This document shows, piece after piece, positions 1 through 5,548 of a DNA stretch of 5,548 bases (positions are counted from its first letter, which is position 1; each line of letters opens with the position of its first letter). The notes below the pieces were generated by a model that was not told where the DNA came from, did no database searches, and worked only from the letters and a program-made list of their open reading frames with translations. The stretch comes from Pseudomonadota bacterium (GTDB taxonomy: Bacteria > Desulfobacterota > DSM-4660 > Desulfatiglandales > B25-G16): positions 1-5,548 of the forward strand of contig JADFWK010000054.1 in NCBI GenBank assembly GCA_015223015.1. The letters are read 5' to 3'. The position numbers were made by a program, and so were the translations under genes.

Positions 1-45
1 AGGGTATGGGTGTCTTTTTTTTGGATTATGCCTACAACGACACTT

Positions 46-103
46 TGTCATTCCTTCGCTTCGCTCGAGGACAGGTCTGAGGAACAAAGCGACGAAGAAT
101 CTA
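46..103 (+). repeat. Dispersed intergenic repeat unit, left copy
   Basis: The unit starts TGTCATTC and ends CTGAG...AGCGACGAAGAATCTA. It carries an extra GC-richer stretch (about 54-75, including CTTCGCTTCGCTCGAG) that the right copy lacks. CATTC...CTGAG...GAAGAATCT is a pattern I recall as a common intergenic repeat in several bacterial phyla; this recollection is not checked. It lies in inverted orientation to the copy at 122-165. Confidence 0.5.
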
Positions 104-121
104 GCATCTGCCCACAAATTG

Positions 122-165
122 TAGATTCTTCGCTCTCCCGCCTGGCGGGATCACTCAGAATGACA
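122..165 (-). repeat. Dispersed intergenic repeat unit, right copy with internal hairpin
   Basis: Read on the minus strand it runs TGTCATTCTGAG, then a perfect 7-bp hairpin TCCCGCC-A-GGCGGGA (136-150), then AGCGAAGAATCTA. Start and end match the left copy at 46-103 in opposite orientation, so the two form a hairpin with an 18-nt loop at 104-121. Confidence 0.5.
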
Positions 166-302
166 TCTCAAGCAAAAAAAAGACACCCATACCCTGGACT
201 TTGACGTTACCCTGCTCTAGGAGTCATCCGGTAGACAGAGGCGTCAAGAAGGGAAAAGGGGGCAGGCGCTTCTGCTAAATCTTGAACGAGACCAACTGAT
301 TT

Positions 303-2712
<2,410 letters not shown>

Positions 2713-2718
2713 AAGCTG

Positions 2719-3339
2719 TCAGCTTTGGAATCGACCTATTAAGCGAGATAACACGGACTTTAAGGTGCCAATCTTACCGGTATAAAAATGGTCCGCCCCA
2801 TCGATGACCTCCAATTCCGCCGCAGGATTCCACATAGAGAGCAACCTATTGATCCCGTCAACTGGTGCAATATCATCGCTACCACCAGCAACAACTGCCG
2901 TAATCTTCGGGTTGAGGGACAAAAAGGAAAAATCTAAAAAAGCAACCGGCGGGGATACCATAATCATATTGCTGACCGCAAAGTCGCTGGTGGTGATCTT
3001 AGCATTTACCCATGCCCCGAATGAATATCCTGCCAGATCAATATCCCTCTTTCCCAGAGCATATAAATACAGGAGGGCAGATTTCACATCCTTCCTTTCT
3101 CCTGTTCCCTGATCATATCGCCCTTCGCTGCCTCCAGTGCCTCTAAAGTTAAACCTCAGGGTTGTAAAACCCTTGCTCTGGTAAACCTGAGCCAGTGCTG
3201 CTACTACCTGATCATACATGGTGCCGCCATACAGTGGATGTGGATGGGTAATCACTACCCCCCGTTCTCCTTTCCGGATGCACATGAGGCCCTCAATCTG
3301 CAGACCGTTGGACTCAAACCTGATATTCTCTTCTTTCAC
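2719..3339 (-). CDS. Alpha/beta hydrolase, COG2945-type serine hydrolase
   Basis: The 206-residue protein is a compact cytosolic alpha/beta hydrolase without signal peptide. After a strand-rich N-terminus come HPHPLYGGTM (32-41), the oxyanion-region motif typical of this subfamily, then LRFNFRGTGGSEG (61-73). The nucleophile elbow is GYSFG with Ser106 (104-108). The acid is probably Asp155 or Asp156 in GGSDDIAP, and the histidine is His184 in GADHFYTG. All triad parts are present. The family includes esterase-like and dipeptidyl-peptidase-like annotations but mostly lacks known substrates, so I assign none. The start is GTG: no ATG occurs in frame between the upstream gene and residue 19, and the family's N-terminal strand would be lost from there. 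No Shine-Dalgarno is seen. It begins 7 nt after the thioesterase stop and ends 6 nt before the phosphatase, in the same reading frame as the latter. Confidence 0.9.
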   Translation of the reverse strand: MKEENIRFESNGLQIEGLMCIRKGERGVVITHPHPLYGGTMYDQVVAALAQVYQSKGFTTLRFNFRGTGGSEGRYDQGTGERKDVKSALLYLYALGKRDIDLAGYSFGAWVNAKITTSDFAVSNMIMVSPPVAFLDFSFLSLNPKITAVVAGGSDDIAPVDGINRLLSMWNPAAELEVIDGADHFYTGKIGTLKSVLSRLIGRFQS

Positions 3340-3346
3340 GGTATGG

Positions 3347-3832
3347 TCAGAATCTCTTAAAGAGGTTTTCCATGTCTCTTTTTAACTTCTCTGGCACCAG
3401 ATAAAGCTCTTTGTCAGATAGCCTGGCAAAGATGGCATCTCCTCTGGCCAGCGTGTTTTTGTCCTGATCTTGAATCAATCCCCCGACTTGATACAAACGC
3501 CCCCTTTTTTCTTCTATCATCCGGGCCTTAGCGGTCAATTCTGTATATAATGGAACTGGCTTGATGTATTTTATCTTCATGCTTCTGGTGACAAAAAAGA
3601 TCCTTCTAAAATATATCACAGCCCACGACATGACCTCATCTAATAGGGTTGAAACTATCCCACCGTGGGCCATATTTTCCCAACCCTCATAGTTTTTTCC
3701 TAAGGTTATGTCTGAACAAAGATACTCTCCGAGCAGGTAGAAGTGAAGGTTGAGCCCTATTGGGTTTGCCGTCCCACAGGCAAAACAGTTATAGCCTTCC
3801 AGTTTTGGAACAGTTTCCTTGGCTTCATTCAT
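3347..3832 (-). CDS. Hotdog-fold thioesterase, PaaI/YbaW-like
   Basis: The 161-residue protein, counted from the ATG at 3832, matches small hotdog-fold thioesterases that hydrolyse acyl- or aryl-CoA thioesters. Near the N-terminus is GYNCFACG (13-20), with Cys16 and Cys19, then NPIGLNL (23-29). The hotdog helix carries the family signature AHGGIVSTLLDEVM (55-68), with His56-Gly57-Gly58 and the acidic pair Asp65-Glu66 as likely active-site residues. The strand TRSMKIKYIKPVPL (82-95) is also typical. The frame stays open upstream to a TTG at 3898, but that would overlap the methyltransferase gene by 74 bp. Family proteins begin shortly before the Cys motif, so I prefer the ATG, giving an 8-bp ATGAATGA overlap. 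No Shine-Dalgarno precedes it; translation is probably coupled to the gene before. The substrate is unknown. Confidence 0.88.
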   Translation of the reverse strand: MNEAKETVPKLEGYNCFACGTANPIGLNLHFYLLGEYLCSDITLGKNYEGWENMAHGGIVSTLLDEVMSWAVIYFRRIFFVTRSMKIKYIKPVPLYTELTAKARMIEEKRGRLYQVGGLIQDQDKNTLARGDAIFARLSDKELYLVPEKLKRDMENLFKRF

Positions 3833-4688
3833 TGGAGGAACCCTGTACCCTTCCCAAAAACGTGTGCCATACCATTTCATGATTCCACTCTTGAACAATT
3901 TCAGTTGGATACTCGGATAATGCTAACCTGATATTCTCTGCTTGGCTCCTCATGAGTCCTGAAAAAATAAACCACTTTTTCTTTAGAAATCCATCTCCCT
4001 TTATGAGCTCTATGATAACATCATAGTGGATATTGGCTATCACCAGATCAGAGAGATGATCACCCCATTTTTCTGCCAGACCCTCCTTGACTTCAATCTT
4101 TTCCTCCAGTCCATTCAATCTGACATTAGATAAGGCTGTCTTAACTGCTAGCGGGTTAATATCAATCGCTAAAACGCTCTCTGCTCCCAGCAGGGCAGCA
4201 CCTACGGCCAGGATTCCAGTGCCAGTGCCAAGGTCGAGCACCCTATCAATCTGGTATTCTTTATACATTCTCGCCAAGGCTGATAAACAGTCCCGTGTTG
4301 TTGGGTGAAGCGTAGTACCAAAAACAACGCCGGGGTCCAGTAGTATCTTTATTCCCCCTTTGTGATCTTTACTATCTTCCCATGGGGGGACAATGAAAAA
4401 AGGAGGAACCGTGAAAGGCTCAATCTTTCCACCCTGCCATTCCTCATAGGTAAAGTGAAACTTGTCAATCAATCGTAACCCTTCATTCGTATCGACCATA
4501 CCCTGTATAAGCTCTCTGGTTGGACGAGAGAAGAAAAGAAAAGAGCTGCCCTCCTCAATCCAGTTTCCCAAAAAATGGGAGCCTAACCGGGGTTCTTCTT
4601 CCCGTTGTACAGGGCCCTCAAGATAGTAGATATAAAGGTCCTGGTATGGAATACGAGCATCCGTATAATCAGTTTTGTAAAGATTCAA
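3825..4688 (-). CDS. prmA: Ribosomal protein L11 methyltransferase-like, SAM-dependent
   Basis: The 287-residue protein has the size and order of PrmA: an N-terminal ferredoxin-like substrate domain (about 1-95), a linker, then a Rossmann-type methyltransferase domain. The diagnostic linker motif is DPGVVFGTTLHPTT (118-131). SAM-binding motif I is VLDLGTGTGILAVGAALLGA (150-169), the acidic end of the second strand is IDINPLAV (175-182), and DLVIANIHYDVI (214-225) stands where PrmA has its N-I/L motif. PrmA trimethylates lysines and the N-terminus of ribosomal protein L11 in the cytosol. The linker differs from the usual FGTG.HPTT by Thr126 in place of the second glycine, so L11 specificity is likely but not certain. 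The start is TTG: no ATG occurs in frame between an upstream TGA and residue 64, and the N-terminal strand is needed. AAGGGA lies about 9 nt upstream as a modest ribosome binding site. First gene of the operon. Confidence 0.85.
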   Translation of the reverse strand: MNLYKTDYTDARIPYQDLYIYYLEGPVQREEEPRLGSHFLGNWIEEGSSFLFFSRPTRELIQGMVDTNEGLRLIDKFHFTYEEWQGGKIEPFTVPPFFIVPPWEDSKDHKGGIKILLDPGVVFGTTLHPTTRDCLSALARMYKEYQIDRVLDLGTGTGILAVGAALLGAESVLAIDINPLAVKTALSNVRLNGLEEKIEVKEGLAEKWGDHLSDLVIANIHYDVIIELIKGDGFLKKKWFIFSGLMRSQAENIRLALSEYPTEIVQEWNHEMVWHTFLGRVQGSSNE

Positions 4689-4713
4689 CGAGTACCGTCC
4701 CTTTGATTGTTTC

Positions 4714-4747
4714 CAAAAAATGCATCACAGGATGTTGTCATTTTTTG
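4714..4747 (-). promoter_or_regulatory. Stem-loop in the leader of the prmA operon, attenuator-like
   Basis: CAAAAAATG (4714-4722) is the exact reverse complement of CATTTTTTG (4739-4747). Inside, CATC (4723-4726) pairs with GATG (4731-4734) around an ACAG loop, leaving a 4-nt bulge on one side. Read on the minus strand this is an A-tract, a hairpin and a U-tract, ending 25 nt before the prmA-like start codon. It could be a weak attenuator, a terminator, or a protein-binding dyad. The GC-poor stem argues against strong termination. Confidence 0.35.
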
Positions 4748-4841
4748 TTCATATCTGCAAGGATAATTTAACGTCTCGGAATTTCTACAGCATATTTAAA
4801 TTGAAGGAGTTTTTTGAGGCTGTTGTGTATTGCCCCGTACC

Positions 4842-4870
4842 TGGAATAATGGAATACTGGAATGTTGGAA
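4842..4870 (+). repeat. Octamer tandem repeat array TGGAATNN, left arm
   Basis: TGGAA begins at 4842, 4850, 4858 and 4866, an exact 8-bp period. The units are TGGAATAA, TGGAATAC, TGGAATGT and a terminal TGGAATGA. The array faces the inverted copy at 4965-4993. Confidence 0.8.
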
Positions 4871-4964
4871 TGATGATCTTTTGTGGAAGTTTCTCATTTT
4901 ATTAACTTCCTTGTCAATAGGGTTTTGTAAATAAACCACTGCCGCAGTTTCCCAGAACCCAATG

Positions 4965-4993
4965 TTCCAATTTTCCATTGTTCCAACATTCCA
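4965..4993 (-). repeat. Octamer tandem repeat array, inverted right arm
   Basis: TTCCA begins at 4965, 4973, 4981 and 4989, again an exact 8-bp period and the reverse complement of the left array's core. TTCCAACATTCCA (4981-4993) pairs perfectly with TGGAATGTTGGAA (4858-4870). The full 29-bp arms pair at 23 of 29 positions. Confidence 0.8.
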
Positions 4994-4996
4994 ATG

Positions 4997-5013
4997 GCGG
5001 AGCGAAGCGGAGC
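4997..5013. repeat. Short GC-rich direct repeat GCGGAGC
   Basis: GCGGAGC occurs at 4997-5003 and again at 5007-5013, separated by GAA, just beyond the octamer array in otherwise AT-rich DNA. It may be the tail of the same dispersed repeat. Confidence 0.4.
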
Positions 5014-5020
5014 TAAGTTC

Positions 5021-5049
5021 TTGACAAGGTAAAAGATTTTTCGTAAGAA
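5021..5049 (+). promoter_or_regulatory. Possible sigma-70 promoter for the zinc-ribbon gene
   Basis: TTGACA (5021-5026) is a perfect -35 box, followed by an ideal 17-bp spacer and TAAGAA (5044-5049), which matches only three of six bases of the -10 consensus. Position and direction suit the gene at 5091. The -35 box is part of one arm of a 9-bp inverted repeat with 4909-4917. Confidence 0.35.
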
Positions 5050-5075
5050 AGTCCCTCAAGAGATCAGTATGAGTT

Positions 5076-5083
5076 AGGAGGAG
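5076..5083 (+). promoter_or_regulatory. Ribosome binding site of the zinc-ribbon gene
   Basis: AGGAGGAG is a near-perfect Shine-Dalgarno sequence. From AGGAGG (5076-5081) the spacing is 9 nt to the TTG at 5091 and 12 nt to the GTG at 5094, which favours the TTG although both are possible. Confidence 0.8.
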
Positions 5084-5090
5084 ATTAGCC

Positions 5091-5450
5091 TTGGTGAGAT
5101 CATTTCATGTAATTTGCCCATTCTGCGATGGTTCCTATCCCTTCCCTGATGACCTGGATGAGGTTTACAGATGCCAATGCGGAGCTGTATATAAGATTGC
5201 CTGGCGCTCAGATATAGAGGGCGCCGTAGATCAGCTTATGAAGTTCTTTTTGAAAGATCGGCAAACCCTGGAAGCTGCATCAGAAAGTAATGTCTTATGC
5301 AGTGCAGTTGTCTATGAGGATATAGAGAACTTGATAACAATGAAAAGGGAATATGAGGTGTCCAAATATATTCGCCAGAGCCAAAGCTTTGATCAGAATT
5401 ACCCTCGAAAGGTTGGTCTCATCTGGTTAGGGAGTTATACCGGGGCCTGA
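5091..5450 (+). CDS. Hypothetical small protein with zinc-ribbon-like N-terminus
   Basis: I do not recognise this 119-residue protein. Its N-terminus holds Cys9-Pro-Phe-Cys12 and, after about 15 residues rich in acidic side chains, Cys28-Gln-Cys30-Gly, followed by AVYKI. This arrangement (CxxC...CxC) resembles a zinc ribbon with two knuckles. Residues 41-60 look helical (DIEGAVDQLMKFFLKDRQTL); the rest (61-119) has no motif I know and includes one lone Cys70. There is no signal peptide or membrane segment. The start is TTG or the following GTG, chosen from the strong ribosome binding site upstream. It is transcribed divergently from the prmA-guaB operon and may have its own promoter. Nucleic-acid or protein binding is a guess from the cysteines only. 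Confidence 0.75.
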   Translation: MVRSFHVICPFCDGSYPFPDDLDEVYRCQCGAVYKIAWRSDIEGAVDQLMKFFLKDRQTLEAASESNVLCSAVVYEDIENLITMKREYEVSKYIRQSQSFDQNYPRKVGLIWLGSYTGA

Positions 5451-5548
5451 CCATGTGGAAGGAGAGATCTGGGGTTCGAAGAGGGCGGTGCAACGCAGCA
5501 ATCAGGTTTATTCGCATTCGCCAGAATACCTTGTCCCGATTTATCGGG
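5451..5548. other. Right-edge region without a convincing gene, ending in a palindrome
   Basis: A frame opens with ATG at 5453, two bases after the stop of the zinc-ribbon gene, and runs 32 codons to the window edge. It has no ribosome binding site close by and an arginine-rich composition unlike a conserved protein, so I do not call it. The final bases CCCGA (5535-5539) and TCGGG (5544-5548) form a 5-bp hairpin with a TTTA loop. It could be the stem of a terminator or part of a longer repeat cut by the edge; no U-tract is visible. Confidence 0.4.

Larger units (their letters stand above)
1..195. mobile_element. MITE-like palindromic element with perfect 22-bp terminal inverted repeats
   Basis: Positions 1-22 (AGGGTATGGGTGTC followed by eight T) are the exact reverse complement of positions 174-195 (eight A followed by GACACCCATACCCT). 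The 151 bp between them is non-coding and itself partly palindromic: TGTCATTC at 46-53 pairs with GAATGACA at 158-165, CGAAGAATCTA at 93-103 pairs with TAGATTCTTCG at 122-132, and TCCCGCC/GGCGGGA forms a local hairpin at 136-150. Small size, perfect terminal repeats and no transposase match a miniature inverted-repeat element or a REP-type palindromic unit. The left repeat begins at the first base of the window, so the true end may lie further left, and no target-site duplication can be judged. The open frame crossing it is repeat translation, not a gene. Confidence 0.6.
4689..5090. other. Divergent intergenic region between the minus-strand operon and the plus-strand zinc-ribbon gene
   Basis: These 402 bases are AT-rich and should hold promoters in both directions. 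Contents from left to right: the operon leader with a stem-loop (4714-4747), an AT-rich stretch 4748-4840 without clear motif, four TGGAATNN octamers (4842-4870), an AT-rich spacer with one arm of a 9-bp inverted repeat (4909-4917), four inverted octamers (4965-4993), a GCGGAGC direct repeat (4997-5003 and 5007-5013), and a possible promoter and ribosome binding site for the gene at 5091. I found no minus-strand promoter I would defend. The open frames here only translate the repeats. Confidence 0.7.

Noticed and set aside
10..204. Open frame of 64 codons on the plus strand
   Set aside because: It lies wholly in the palindromic element and its translation follows the repeat; no ribosome binding site and no protein-like conservation pattern.
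3833..3898. Longer thioesterase form starting at TTG 3898 or ATG 3880
   Set aside because: It would overlap the end of the methyltransferase by 74 or 56 bp, and the extra residues precede the usual family N-terminus.
4740..4780. Promoter for the minus-strand operon, TTGCAG with CAACAT at 17 bp spacing
   Set aside because: Each box matches only half of the consensus, no better than expected in AT-rich DNA; no sigma-54 pattern was found either.
4842..4993. Octamer arrays as a CRISPR array
   Set aside because: Units are 8 bp with no spacers of CRISPR size, and no cas gene is present.
4796..5059. 87-codon minus-strand open frame, and the 61-codon plus-strand frame at 4720-4905
   Set aside because: Both translate the octamer repeats (for example HWNVGTMENWN) and lack start signals; such frames arise from repeats.
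5473..5480. GGTTCGAA resembling a tRNA T-loop
   Set aside because: The flanks do not form a T-stem and no anticodon arm or acceptor stem can be drawn around it.

Overview
The window looks like a piece of a bacterial chromosome from a moderate-GC, probably anaerobic Gram-negative organism. My best guess is Desulfobacterota or a neighbouring lineage. That rests only on the flavour of the proteins and on intergenic repeats of a kind I recall from such genomes, so treat it as a weak inference.

Layout. Positions 1-195 hold a non-coding palindromic element bounded by perfect 22-bp inverted repeats. It resembles a MITE and contains two inverted copies of a CATTC...GAAGAATCT-type intergenic repeat. 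Positions 196-302 are a short spacer in which I see nothing convincing. From 4688 down to 303 a compact minus-strand operon is read in the order prmA-like methyltransferase, PaaI-type hotdog thioesterase, COG2945-type alpha/beta hydrolase, Ppx/GppA phosphatase, guaB. All junctions overlap by 8 bp or are separated by 6-7 bp, so one transcript with translational coupling is likely. The 402-bp region 4689-5090 separates this operon from a divergent plus-strand gene. It contains a stem-loop in the operon leader, two facing arrays of an octamer repeat (TGGAATNN), a 9-bp inverted repeat and a possible sigma-70 promoter for the plus-strand gene. Positions 5091-5450 encode a 119-residue protein with a CxxC...CxC zinc-ribbon-like N-terminus and no function I recognise. 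The last 98 bases hold no convincing gene and end in a palindrome cut by the window edge.

How the genes fit together. GuaB makes XMP from IMP, the committed step to GTP, and the adjacent overlapping gene encodes a short Ppx/GppA enzyme that could act on pppGpp or polyphosphate. This is a plausible link between GTP synthesis and alarmone turnover. PrmA methylates ribosomal protein L11, the same ribosomal region that governs RelA activation in model bacteria, which loosely fits the theme. The thioesterase and hydrolase have no assigned substrate. I found no clear new defence or mobile system. The most unusual material is the non-coding repeat architecture at the left edge and in the divergent intergenic region.
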